NCBI RefSeq assembly: GCF_900129195.1
Contig: NZ_FQUY01000016.1
Span: 1-64,000, forward strand
Length of the DNA stretch: 64,000 nt
DNA from: Desulforamulus putei DSM 12395
Lineage (GTDB): Bacteria; Bacillota; Desulfotomaculia; Desulfotomaculales; Desulfotomaculaceae
Reading direction: 5' to 3'
A program made the position numbers and the translations under genes. The notes under the pieces were generated by a model. It ran no database searches and had not been told where the DNA came from. It saw only the letters and a list, made by a program, of their open reading frames with translations. Every line of letters begins with the position of its first letter. Positions within the stretch are counted from its first letter, which is position 1. Below are positions 28,234-36,394 of this stretch, piece by piece.

Positions 28234-29400
28234 CTATTCATCGGACAAATGCAAGGGATAACTGGCGATAAACGTTGTTCCCTTTTCTTCATTCACCACA
28301 AAGGAGATGGTTCCTTTAAGATAACGCTCGGTCAGGAGCTTCATACTATAGGTTCCCAGGCCCCTGCCGCTGCCCTTGGTGGAGAAGGATCTTTGGAAAA
28401 CCTGCAGCTGCACCTCCCTCGACATGGCCAGAGGATTGTTCACCCAAAACTGAACCCGCCTCTCCTTTTTCATGACCCCGAGGGTGACGGTGTCTCCGGT
28501 TTTGGAAGCTTCCAGGGCATTTTTAACCATATTCCCCAGCACCCTCTTTAACAGGACCGGGTCAGTCACAAAGGACACGTTTTCAGTGGCTTCGTCTACC
28601 TTGAGGAAAATACCCCTGGCCGCCGGGTGGTTGGATAGTTGATGAATGATATAGTTTAATAGCTCGCCGGATTCCACCGGTTCCCTGTTAACCCTTAATT
28701 CATTGTTTTCGGCGCTAACCAGGTCCCGCTGTTCCAGTATTTCCTCAATTAACGAAGCAGATACTTCCTCCAGGTCTTGCAAGAGTTCCTTTACTTTGGC
28801 AGGGTCTTTGGTATGGCCCAATAACTCAACCACACCGCGGAGACTGCCTGCGGTATTCAGGATATCGTGGAAAAAGATCCTTTCCAGGGCTCTCCTTCTT
28901 TTTTCATGGCTGATGTCCGTAACAAAAACAATGGTAAAATGCTGTCCTGCCAGTTCAAAGGGTTTGGCTGAAAAAAGCAAGTCCAGGGATACATATTCAT
29001 CACCTTTTTTTACAATCAGCCGGCATTCCCGGGCAGCTTCTTTACCGCTCTGGCTGGTCAGAATGGCCAGCGCCGCACCGCATGTACTGCAGTTTTCACT
29101 GGTGCCGCAGCCGGGTTCGTTTTTCCGGGCATGAATGCAGTTTAAAACCTCCCCTGGCCTAGCCCCCAGGATCTGGCTTGTATCATGAATATTTAACAGG
29201 TCCAGAAGAGCCTGGTTGCCATAAACAACCTGCCTGTATTCATTTAAAATCATAATTACATTGGGAAATGCATTAAAAACATTGTGCAGGTCATGAAACT
29301 TTGCCACAGCCTGGGATTGCGCCAGGACCCTGTCCAGGGCTAACCTTTCTGCCGGGGCAAAATGGGTATAGGTGTTTTCAAACAACAACATATTACTCAT
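28234..29400 (-). CDS. PAS-domain sensor histidine kinase with Cys cluster
   Basis: 388 aa, no membrane segment, so cytoplasmic. PAS domain (about 35-170) carries four or more cysteines in CIHARKNEPGCGTSENCSTC (about 89-108), suggesting metal, heme or redox sensing. The phospho-acceptor box is FFHDILNTAGSLRGVVELLG (about 178-197) and the HATPase shows NMVKNALEASKTGDTV and GSGRGLGTYSMKLL. No cognate regulator is adjacent. The SD is poor (GGGGGTGCGG); ATG 29400 is kept for lack of a better one. Confidence 0.85.
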   Translation of the reverse strand: MSNMLLFENTYTHFAPAERLALDRVLAQSQAVAKFHDLHNVFNAFPNVIMILNEYRQVVYGNQALLDLLNIHDTSQILGARPGEVLNCIHARKNEPGCGTSENCSTCGAALAILTSQSGKEAARECRLIVKKGDEYVSLDLLFSAKPFELAGQHFTIVFVTDISHEKRRRALERIFFHDILNTAGSLRGVVELLGHTKDPAKVKELLQDLEEVSASLIEEILEQRDLVSAENNELRVNREPVESGELLNYIIHQLSNHPAARGIFLKVDEATENVSFVTDPVLLKRVLGNMVKNALEASKTGDTVTLGVMKKERRVQFWVNNPLAMSREVQLQVFQRSFSTKGSGRGLGTYSMKLLTERYLKGTISFVVNEEKGTTFIASYPLHLSDE

Positions 29401-29589
29401 GCGCCGCCCGCACCCCCTAATACATTAGAATATTTCAGCATAAAAAGGGAATATTCCTTTCCGCTTGCCCTAAGCAAGCAAATCATTTTTTTGGTTTTTT
29501 ACAGTGGAACCTTTTTTGACACCTTTCCATACTATGGAGCAAAGGGCAAATAATGGCGCCCCTTATCATTAAGGAAAGGAGGATGCTTC

Positions 29590-29691
29590 ATGGGCGGTTA
29601 CGGTTATTACAACAACTTTGCCTTCATTATTTTCCTGGTGCTGATCCTGCTATTCTTCGGTGACGGTTTCTATGGCGGCTACAACAAATAA
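29590..29691 (+). CDS. YjcZ-family sporulation peptide
   Basis: 33 aa: MGGYGYYNNFAFIIFLVLIL then LFFGDGFYGGYNK. A Gly/Tyr-rich head and tail around one membrane helix is the hallmark of the YjcZ family found in spore formers. AAAGGAGG lies 6-7 nt before the ATG and a terminator follows 20 nt after the stop, so this is a complete small transcription unit. It supports a spore-forming host. Confidence 0.88.
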   Translation: MGGYGYYNNFAFIIFLVLILLFFGDGFYGGYNK

Positions 29692-29711
29692 GAATAACCC
29701 AACATTAAATT

Positions 29712-29740
29712 CGTCCGGGTTTTGCCCGGGCGTTTCATTT
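29712..29740 (+). terminator. Terminator of the YjcZ gene
   Basis: CGTCCGGG/CCCGGGCG stem (29712-29719 with 29725-29732) then TTTCATTTT. Confidence 0.85.
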
Positions 29741-29789
29741 TGTATGATCTGTCTCTTTTGGGACAAGCTAAGAGTTAGCCAGTGTCGGA

Positions 29790-30014
29790 GGTGATATGGA
29801 TTGCATGTGCAGGACCCCGAGAGAATAGAAAATTTCACCGGCTTGATAAAGTGCTGGAAAACTACGGACGGGATCCGGAACAGCTGATCCGCGTGCTGTG
29901 GAACGGATCACCTAGGGCAATGGAGAAATGGAGGACCTGGATGAATTGGAGGAACTGGCCAAAGACATTAAAGATGCTTCCCTGTGCGGCCTGTCCCACC
30001 GCCTCTTTGTTTAA
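29790..30014 (+). pseudogene. Fused remnant of NuoE-like and NuoF-like subunits
   Basis: A SD (GGAGGTGAT) precedes ATGGATTGCATGTGC, which stops after 10 codons. In the next frame comes RENRKFHRLDKVLENYGRDP, matching the N-terminus of NuoE/HndA-type 24-kDa subunits. From about 29930 another frame reads EDLDELEELAKDIKDASLCG, the C-terminus of NuoF-type NADH-binding subunits, to a stop at 30012-30014. A deletion of more than 2 kb has joined the start of one subunit to the end of the next, so an NADH dehydrogenase- or hydrogenase-type complex has been lost here. Confidence 0.6.
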
Positions 30015-30055
30015 CGTTTTTTAAACAACCCATATTTTTAGTGTAATCCAAGAAA

Positions 30056-30080
30056 AAAAGCCGGAATCCGGCTTTTAGAT
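30056..30080 (-). terminator. Terminator of the zinc-ribbon gene
   Basis: AAAAGCCGGA/TCCGGCTTTT stem (about 30057-30076) followed on the minus strand by TTTTTTTC, 20 nt after the stop of the next gene. Confidence 0.85.
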
Positions 30081-30100
30081 GGTTATATACCTCAACAAAA

Positions 30101-30364
30101 TTAATCAAAAATGTCTTCCAAAATACTAAACAGGCTATGCTTCTTCTTATAATGCTTGTATCCATGGTGATGGTCGTGGTGTTTGTGGTGATCGTAATAC
30201 TTGTATAGTTCATCATATTCCACCATGGCATGCCTGGCCTCATGCATTATCTTTTCCAGTTCCCCATGATCCAGCCAAACCCCACGACACCGGGGACATA
30301 CATCAATAACGACCCCTTCTTTAACAGCCTGACGCATCTCTATTTCGCACTTGGGACAAAACAT
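30101..30364 (-). CDS. Zinc-ribbon (zf-TFIIB-like) protein with His-rich tail
   Basis: 87 aa. MFCPKCEIEMRQAV and DVCPRCRGVWLDHGELEKI form the four-cysteine ribbon of the zf-TFIIB/COG3809 family, followed by a helix and a His-rich segment (HHKHHDHHHGYKHYKKK). Metal binding is certain in kind; the role is unknown. ATG 30364 has AAGGAGG 8 nt upstream. Confidence 0.88.
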   Translation of the reverse strand: MFCPKCEIEMRQAVKEGVVIDVCPRCRGVWLDHGELEKIMHEARHAMVEYDELYKYYDHHKHHDHHHGYKHYKKKHSLFSILEDIFD

Positions 30365-30470
30365 GAAACATACCTCCTTATGATTAGTATACCCAAAAGA
30401 TGGCAATCTCCATGCGCCGCAGCAACCTGTTCGTCGTAAACCCCTGCAATATGATAAATATGATTTTGCC

Positions 30471-30539
30471 TATAGAAAATAAAAAGGCAACGATTACATG
30501 TTGTGTCATGAATTCGTTGCCGTTATGTTATTTTCTATA
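30471..30539. repeat. Imperfect inverted repeat
   Basis: TATAGAAAATAA pairs with TTATTTTCTATA (30471-30482 with 30528-30539), and inside it GGCAACGA pairs with TCGTTGCC (30486-30493 with 30514-30521). It lacks a T-tail and could be a small MITE or an RNA hairpin; no gene between 30365 and 30783. Confidence 0.5.
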
Positions 30540-30635
30540 TGAAATGATAAATCCCTGCCAGAGCGGCTCCATGATACACGTTTTTCTTAATTCTGCAAAA
30601 AATACTCTTCTTTACATGGTTTTACACCATTCGAC

Positions 30636-30687
30636 TTATCCACATAAAAGGTCGCTTTTCCACAGAGTTATCCACATCTTATCCACG
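30636..30687 (+). promoter_or_regulatory. Cluster of four DnaA boxes
   Basis: TTATCCACA at 30636-30644 and 30668-30676 are perfect boxes; TTTTCCACA (30656-30664) and TTATCCACG (30679-30687) differ by one base. All four face the same way and start 20, 12 and 11 bp apart, close to whole helical turns. No replication gene is near. It may titrate DnaA, regulate a neighbour, or be a leftover origin. Confidence 0.6.
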
Positions 30688-30783
30688 ATACCGGTGTTCG
30701 CAGCGGGCCTTTAGACCTATACAAAAAAGTCTTAGATAGGTAACCGATCCTAGTCTTAGTCTAACAATATACTTTACGGTGCC

Positions 30784-31053
30784 CTAGGCCCCGCATAATC
30801 CGATTTTTAAATTGATCAGCAAGCCTCCTGAAGCATTTATGGGGTAAAAATATCCCTTATTCTTAAAATAACCAATGGCCACCAGGCTCTGCACCATCAA
30901 CGCAACACGGTTGGTGCCGTTTGCCACGGCCGACGGTAAGCCTAGAAAGATTAAAGCAGGCATGGCAATTAAAGAACCCCCGCCTCCTACCACATTAACA
31001 AACCCGGCGGCAATTCCCGCCACAAAGATAATGAAAAACTCCAGTGGTGTCAA
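30784..31053 (-). pseudogene. Truncated TauE/SafE sulfite exporter-like protein
   Basis: 89 residues remain of a family normally near 250: the N-terminal half with VNVVGGGGSLIAMPALIFLG and GTNRVALMVQSLVAIGYF. The frame ends in unrelated residues at LKIGLCGA. The preceding SD (AGGGGGAGGG) is intact, so a short membrane fragment may still be made. Family role: export of sulfite or organosulfonates. Confidence 0.8.
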
Positions 31054-31094
31054 AAGAAACCCTCCCCCTTAACATGATCAAAAAACAGACTGCC

Positions 31095-31787
31095 CTATGC
31101 CTGCCCCATCTTACAGGCCACTTCGCTGAAATAGGCCCGTCGAGAATTATCGATGTGCTCCCTGGCAATCCGTTCCGCCAGGCTGCCGTCCCGCATTTTA
31201 ATGGCCTCCACCAGAAGTCTGTGTTCCTGGGTGGCTTCCTCGATACGCCCGGGGTGGCAATACCCAACCCTGGTATACCTATTAATATGTTCAACCAGGG
31301 AGGTAATCATGGCATACAGCCGTTGACTATCCGCCGCTTGATAAATCACATCGTTAAACTGCTGGTGCGCCTTTTCCAAGCTTTCCAAATCGCCTCCGGA
31401 AGCATACCCTTCGATATCTTCCATCAGGCCAACCAGCTGCTGCAGCTGCTCCGGCTTTATTTTCTCCGCCGCCATGCGGGCGGCCAAACCCTCCAGCACC
31501 GCCCTTATACGGTAGATCTCCAGGACCTCCAGATCGCTAACCCGGGCCACCACCGTGCCGCCCCGCGGCAGGTGAGCCACCAACCCCTCCAGTTCCAGCA
31601 TGCGAATAGCTTCCCGCACGGGGGTCCGGCTGACCCTCAGGATATCTGCCAGTTTTCGCTCGACTAAACGCTCTCCCGGTTTTAAGCGGCCCTCCAGGAT
31701 GGCCTGCCTCAGCTGCCGGTAAACCTTGTCTCTTACCTGGGGTTGCGGGTCGGCTTCCACCGGCATCAGATCATATTCTTCTGTCAT
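31095..31787 (-). CDS. GntR/FadR-type regulator (FCD domain)
   Basis: 230 aa. GntR winged helix (about 20-88; ERKLADILRVSRTPVREAIR) plus an all-helical FCD ligand domain with metal-ligand histidines and acidic residues (INRYTRVGYCHPGRIEEATQ, REHIDNSRRAYF). AAGGAGGAGG lies 3-6 nt before ATG. A 20-bp palindrome sits 16 nt upstream of its start, the usual autoregulatory operator. The TauE remnant just downstream may once have been its target; ligand unknown. Confidence 0.93.
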   Translation of the reverse strand: MTEEYDLMPVEADPQPQVRDKVYRQLRQAILEGRLKPGERLVERKLADILRVSRTPVREAIRMLELEGLVAHLPRGGTVVARVSDLEVLEIYRIRAVLEGLAARMAAEKIKPEQLQQLVGLMEDIEGYASGGDLESLEKAHQQFNDVIYQAADSQRLYAMITSLVEHINRYTRVGYCHPGRIEEATQEHRLLVEAIKMRDGSLAERIAREHIDNSRRAYFSEVACKMGQA

Positions 31788-31802
31788 CTTCCTCCTCCTT
31801 AT

Positions 31803-31822
31803 ATGGTATACCGGTATACCAT
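31803..31822. promoter_or_regulatory. GntR operator palindrome
   Basis: ATGGTATACCGGTATACCAT is a perfect 20-bp palindrome. It contains TGGTATACCA, which fits the TGGTnnnACCA-like sites bound by FadR-subfamily GntR proteins, and it lies just before the GntR gene. Confidence 0.7.
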
Positions 31823-32011
31823 TTCTGCTTTTATGCTAAGTGTTACATAAAATGTCCGCAAATGCCATTGGTGCGAAAAAACATAAATTCCCTCTGCTAT
31901 TTGGCTTTTTATTAACCAATCCTGGACCGTTCTTAATTTTTTCTTGAAGCCAAAAATTCCAGTCAAAAGTGTCATTGTTTTATGGAAAGTTAATTAGACC
32001 GTTGCTTTCTC

Positions 32012-32233
32012 TTGGTCTTTCCTGTAAAGGATACAACCATTGCTTCGCTGCTGGCAGCCTTTGTCACCATCCCCTCAGCCTTTGCCTTTAATGGTGTGGA
32101 ACGGGCACGTGCCCAGGTCAATAAAGGCGCGGCTAAGCCACTGGGGCCCTGGTGGGGTTTTCTGGCCAAATATATCTTTACCGGCGTAGCCCTGTTTATC
32201 TTGGTTATGGGTATTGTTTTGGGAGGCATTTAG
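32012..32233 (+). pseudogene. Remnant of a sodium:neurotransmitter symporter-type carrier
   Basis: 73-residue frame. It reads ASLLAAFVTIPSAFAFNGVE, like the conserved mid region of SNF carriers, joined to PLGPWWGFLAKYIFTGVALF and a final helix, like an SNF C-terminus. Most of the roughly 450-aa protein is absent, so this is an internally deleted copy. No SD or start is convincing. The left flank (31823-32011) has a degraded REP-like piece (GGACCGTTCTT, AAAAGTGTCATT). Confidence 0.45.
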
Positions 32234-32269
32234 TTATGTTGATTAAGACCGGGATAAGGAGGTGATCAA

Positions 32270-32359
32270 ATGCCCAAAGAGAAAAACACTACTCTAAAGA
32301 CCAAAAGGGAAAATAAAGAATTAAAGTTTGAATTAGACACCCAATCCAGCAGGTATTAA
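32270..32359 (+). CDS. 29-aa basic peptide
   Basis: MPKEKNTTLKTKRENKELKF then ELDTQSSRY. It has a near-perfect SD (AAGGAGGTGATCAA) and starts 37 nt after the SNF remnant ends, with a terminator 60 nt after its stop. Small genes commonly follow SNF carriers, so it may be the intact tail of that lost operon. No family recognised. Confidence 0.5.
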   Translation: MPKEKNTTLKTKRENKELKFELDTQSSRY

Positions 32360-32420
32360 AAGGGTGATTATGCCAGCATGTCCGACGGCATAGTACCCTA
32401 ACGGAGTTATCGGATTAATT

Positions 32421-32455
32421 AAGGCCACCGGATTTTATCTTGGTGGCCTTTCATT
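32421..32455 (+). terminator. Terminator
   Basis: AAGGCCACC/GGTGGCCTT stem (32421-32429 with 32442-32450), 12-nt loop, then TTCATT. Confidence 0.75.
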
Positions 32456-32555
32456 ACTGGTATAATTTTGCCAAACACTTGGCATCGATACATGATAAAT
32501 AGACACAGCTTAGCAGGTGGAATATTACTTTCAATATCAAATTGTTTCAGGTAAC

Positions 32556-32906
32556 TTATCCTGCTATTAGCTTTTTAAGATTGTAAATATCTTTGTCATG
32601 CTGATGGGTTTTATAGTCTATGTAATCTACTTCCTTCTGGATCATGTCAAGCTGTTCTTTTATCTTTTTAACATCTGTTAATAGTTCCGTAGAGGCTACT
32701 TCCAATCTTTGGAACCGTTCCTCCATAGTCTTTTCCATGTTATCCAATCTGGATTCCATGTTTCCCATCCTGGATTCCATGTTATCCATTTTGGATTCCA
32801 TATTTTTCATTCTGGATTCAAAGTTTCCCATCATGGATTCCATGTTTTCCATTCGGTTATCCATCTGTTCTAACTTGGCTAAAATTTGTTCCCATATTTT
32901 TTCCAT
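32556..32906 (-). CDS. Coiled-coil protein with heptad repeats
   Basis: 116 aa. From about residue 10 to 60 it repeats a seven-residue unit of the type M-E-S/N-R/K-M-x-N (MENMES, MKNMESKMDNME, MGNMESRLDNME), a regular methionine-rich coiled coil, followed by a second helical part (KKIKEQLDMIQKEVDYIDYK). Similar short proteins are frequent in Desulfotomaculum-like genomes, but no function is known. AAAGGGG lies before the ATG. Confidence 0.75.
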   Translation of the reverse strand: MEKIWEQILAKLEQMDNRMENMESMMGNFESRMKNMESKMDNMESRMGNMESRLDNMEKTMEERFQRLEVASTELLTDVKKIKEQLDMIQKEVDYIDYKTHQHDKDIYNLKKLIAG

Positions 32907-32983
32907 TAATCCCCACCCCTTTCAAATATTATACTTAAGGAACGGGATTTGTTCCAGCATTAAAACTAAGGTTTCTGCTTCCC

Positions 32984-33925
32984 TTGTTTAGGAATATTCA
33001 CCGGCGTCCGCAGGTTTGGGCTACGGAGGGATTTTCTTATAACAGCCAATCTATAGGTATGTGGGTCAAATATGAGTATCCAAATCTTACCTGGGACGAA
33101 GTTTTTGGGGAACTCCCACCCTTACGTCAAAAGGCTCGCTTTATTGCCATTGCTACCACCAGTGGCACCGGTTCGGAAGTTACATGTGCCGCGGTAATTA
33201 CAAACCGCAGCGTTGAGCCTCATGTTAAAAATGTTATTGCCGGTAACGAAATTACCCCTGACATTGCTATTACTGATCCGGAGTTAGCTTCTAACATGCC
33301 TCCTAAAGTCACAGCGGCTACCGGTATGGACGTACTAACTCATGCCATAGAATCATATACCTCGATTGCTGCCACAGAAATTGATAAGGCAATTGCTATA
33401 CGCGCCATTCAAATGGTCTTTAGGAGTTTACCCAAGGCCTATGCCGATGGTCGCAACAAAGCAGCTAGGGAAGATATGCATACCGCCTCTTTAATGGCAG
33501 GGATGGCCTTTACGAATTCGTTCCTAGGCATAGTTCACAGTTTAGCGCACCAGTTAGGATCCCAATATGGTATTCCTCATGGTTTAGCTAATTCTTTAAT
33601 GTTACCCTATGTCATAGAGTATAACTCAATTGCGGTTTCCGAATTGTATGCAGAAATCGCCAGTGCATTGAAAATTGACTTTGAAAATAACAGGGATGCT
33701 GTTAATAAACTTGTACAGGCCATTTATCAATTACAAACTGATATCGGCCAACCCCATACAATTAAGGACGCTGGAGTAGATGAAAAAACTTTCTTTGACA
33801 GACTAGAAATAACTGCTCAAAATGCACTGAACGACATTTGTACGTACTGCAACCCAAGAGTACCTAATATTCAAGATATGAAGAATCTTTATACTACCGC
33901 TTATTACGGAAAGGATTCAAAATAA
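32984..33925 (+). pseudogene. N-terminally truncated iron-containing alcohol dehydrogenase
   Basis: Homology starts at about WVKYEYPNLTWDEVFGELPP and runs to the C-terminus, with the family signatures IATTSGTGSEVT, LTHAIESYTS and FLGIVHSLAHQLGSQYGIPHGL (iron-ligand histidines). About 110-120 residues, including the GGGS NAD(P)-binding strand, are missing. The first 20-odd residues of the open frame are unrelated. It lacks an SD. The enzyme cannot bind coenzyme, so it is called a pseudogene. Confidence 0.85.
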
Positions 33926-33933
33926 CATCGTCA

Positions 33934-33964
33934 CGAGGCCACTGTGAAACGGTGGCCTCTTAAT
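33934..33964 (+). terminator. Terminator of the ADH remnant
   Basis: GAGGCCAC/GTGGCCTC stem (33935-33942 with 33952-33959) followed by TTAATATTTT. The next stretch, 33965-34396, shows no gene that I can support. Confidence 0.75.
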
Positions 33965-34396
33965 ATTTTGCTTAAAAGCTGCCCCCAGCACATGGCAAAC
34001 AGCCGGCTGGCGGTGGCATTACCAATCTTATCCGCCAGTGTATCGGTGTCTCTTCATCATGTTTTCGAACCGCCGTTATCCTCGGCCATAATGTTGACTA
34101 ACATTGGATAGCGCCTTGTTATTTAAAAATTGCATAGAAATCTATCCTATAGCTGCAGGGCAGATATTTTTATTTTTTCGCACCCCCGCAATAGCGCCGG
34201 CCGGTGAGTCCGCTGCCACTAAAAATAAAAAGCCGCCGAACATATGTCCGGTCGACTTTAAATTTATTGTAATGCAGATATTTCCAGTTGTCACACGTAG
34301 GCGGTTAAATTGGTTTAAGATGGTCATATTTCTGAAGCGGGCGGTCTTAAGTAAATTTTTCTTTGGCAAACCAACAAAAAACAGGGTTGCCTCCGC

Positions 34397-34633
34397 TTAA
34401 CGTCTTGTTATTTTAGAAATAAACTCATCTACAGAATGATAGATACTGTAGTTGGTTAAGTTGCGGTGTGTCCGACGCAAGGTGGCAAAATCTTTGGCGC
34501 CATATACACCGATGCTGGCCCCTGGGACACTGGCTTTAATTCGTTTGTATGCATCCTTCACTTCCTGGGAAGAAGCGATTTCTAGAAGGCCGGTACTGCC
34601 TTGACATTTGGAATATAGATATAGTCTGGACAT
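34397..34633 (-). CDS. Small hypothetical protein
   Basis: 78 aa, starting MSRLYLYSKCQGSTGLLEIA. ATG 34633 has GGGAGGAG 7 nt upstream, inside the end of the preceding gene. The sequence looks globular with a GASIGVYGAKDFATLRRTHR segment; no family recognised. It is paired with the 127-aa gene upstream (stops and starts within a few bases). Confidence 0.55.
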   Translation of the reverse strand: MSRLYLYSKCQGSTGLLEIASSQEVKDAYKRIKASVPGASIGVYGAKDFATLRRTHRNLTNYSIYHSVDEFISKITRR

Positions 34634-34634
34634 A

Positions 34635-35018
34635 TCAAATCTCCTCCCGATTCTGCTGCTGAAACGCCTTTTCATAAAGATAATCTACATATGACTTCAA
34701 GCTGTGGCCCACGGGGTGAGCGGGGATTTGCTCCAGCCACTTCCGTAAAAGATCATCTTTGTACCAATTTCGTTCGATGGAATTATCCTCTTTGTACCGG
34801 AAGGTAAAATCTATGATTTGACTATGACCAGTCATGATTTTATCAATTTTCTCAGAATATTCCAGGGTGGAGAGGATAAATTCGTCCTTTAAACCTAGAA
34901 TATCTTCTAAGGTTAAATCGGTTTTATCCTTTGTGTTTTTCATATTAAAGGGCAAGCCAAATTGCTGTATCATTAGAATATTGTCCCATATCTCTTTATA
35001 TGGTAACAACCCGATCAA
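34635..35018 (-). CDS. Hypothetical protein, possibly N-terminally truncated
   Basis: Up to 127 aa from TTG 35018 (GAAAGGG directly upstream), or 113 aa from ATG 34976. Contains a charged helical LTLEDILGLKDEFILSTLEY region and NSIERNWYKDDLLRKWLEQI. No family recognised. Its stop lies 1 nt before the next ATG, so the two are an operon. Confidence 0.45.
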   Translation of the reverse strand: MIGLLPYKEIWDNILMIQQFGLPFNMKNTKDKTDLTLEDILGLKDEFILSTLEYSEKIDKIMTGHSQIIDFTFRYKEDNSIERNWYKDDLLRKWLEQIPAHPVGHSLKSYVDYLYEKAFQQQNREEI

Positions 35019-35360
35019 ACCCTTTCAACAACATTCCAGCCATACTTTACCTTCATTTCTTGAGGGGCAATTATTGATTATGCCATTTAGAATTAAATAA
35101 TTAACCTGAATCCGTGAAAATTACCTGAGTTACCTATTAATCAATCCATGGAAATATCAAAGGCTACACCAAAAACCGGCTTTAAGCTGCCAGGAGAGAA
35201 GGAACTGCCTCCTCAAGCCTTCATTGCTCTTGGAAGATGTAAAAATAAATATTCAATGGAAAGTAGCTTCAGAAACAGAACCTAGAACTTTTTCAAATTA
35301 TAAATAATCTCTTGAAACTTCCACTATTTCACCCTGCTAAAAAATAAAGACTCCGCGCAA

Positions 35361-35432
35361 TGTAAAGACATCATCGCGGAGTACGTTGAGCAGGTTAATG
35401 TGACCCGTGAAAAAGTAGAAGTTATATTTTAA
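35361..35432 (+). pseudogene. C-terminal scrap of a serine recombinase
   Basis: CKDIIAEYVEQVNVTREKVE then VIF and stop. This resembles the last residues of large serine recombinases (DxxIEEFVDKVxVxxxxIEIxF). The upstream part is missing. The rest of 35019-35577 holds no gene. Confidence 0.35.
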
Positions 35433-35577
35433 AAAACTGTGAATATGGTGGTGGAGGCGGGCCTTGTGTCAATATATGCACAGCCAACACTACCACTTTT
35501 ATATCTCTTTATTATAATGATCTACGACATTAAGGACTTTTTGGTTTAAACTAAAACCCAAGTTCTTTAATAATATA

Positions 35578-35665
35578 GATGTGACGACTCCCCGGACCAA
35601 AGTCCGAGGCTTCCCGGTTCATCCGGGTTGCTGCCGCAACCCGTCCCCGAAGGCCCCCGCCCGGG
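35578..35665 (-). mobile_element. IS200/IS605-type right-end / omega-RNA-like remnant
   Basis: Consecutive short hairpins: CGGAC/GTCCG (loop CAAA), CCCGG/CCGGG and GTTGC/GCAAC, read on the minus strand as GCCTCGGACTTTGGTCCGGG then GAGTCGTCACA. The pattern matches the conserved 3' end of TnpB-type elements, where the guide RNA scaffold ends. No tnpA or tnpB remains. The terminal 14 bases recur at 61624-61637. The gap to 35809 is empty and may contain the element boundary. Confidence 0.5.
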
Positions 35666-35809
35666 ATCCTTAATATTAACGGTAGTCAACTATTGTACCG
35701 CGGATCTTTAACTAGCCTCCGTATTTTAAAATATACTATAATAGCACACCCAGTGAGGCAAAAAGTACAATGACTACCCGAAGTAAAACATCGTCTTCTT
35801 GCTAATTAA

Positions 35810-36352
35810 CTACCAGAGATATTTAACCATGAAACCATCGCTTATTTTTTTATATCCAAGTTTTTGGTAGTGTCTCACCATTTTTTGCCGCATTTTTTTA
35901 AATTCCTCTGAATCATGATCTATTTCTAAAGGCCAGGGTTTTACAATCGCAATCTTGGCTTTATTTTTAAAATAATGTTCAATTCTTTCGGTAACTGCCG
36001 ATGCTATTCCATTAGAGCGATATTGTTCTTTAACCGTTATTCGGTGCAAATAAAGGAAATTCGGAATATTATTTTTTCCAAAGTACACACTTAGAGCCTT
36101 ATAAAGGTCATAATATTCCTGGTCAATATCATCTAAAATAGGAAATATATCTTCTCCGTTTTTAATTGCACTGTCATTATCAAAATAATCAAACTCAACT
36201 TCCCCAACTTCTACTAATTCTGGACTTTCTTCGGCGTCGGTTTCCCAATCGCTAAAAATAATTTTCCCGTAAAAAGATTGAAGATAATACGCTGGGAAGT
36301 CATTATTTAGTTCCATCTCGTGCGAAATTCGAACATTAATATCCTCTATCAT
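35810..36352 (-). CDS. GNAT-like N-acetyltransferase
   Basis: 180 aa. LHRITVKEQYRSNGIASAVT (about 103-122) is the acetyl-CoA binding strand-loop-helix with R/Q-x-x-G-x-A, and the C-terminal HYQKLGYKKISDGFMVKY is the typical final strand pair. The N-terminal half is acidic and unlike standard GNATs. AAAGGTGA lies 5 nt before ATG. It is next to the integrase and is probably cargo at the end of the mobile element. Confidence 0.75.
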   Translation of the reverse strand: MIEDINVRISHEMELNNDFPAYYLQSFYGKIIFSDWETDAEESPELVEVGEVEFDYFDNDSAIKNGEDIFPILDDIDQEYYDLYKALSVYFGKNNIPNFLYLHRITVKEQYRSNGIASAVTERIEHYFKNKAKIAIVKPWPLEIDHDSEEFKKMRQKMVRHYQKLGYKKISDGFMVKYLW

Positions 36353-36394
36353 TTTTAATCACCTTTCGTCAAAACTTTTAGAACCATTTCATGG

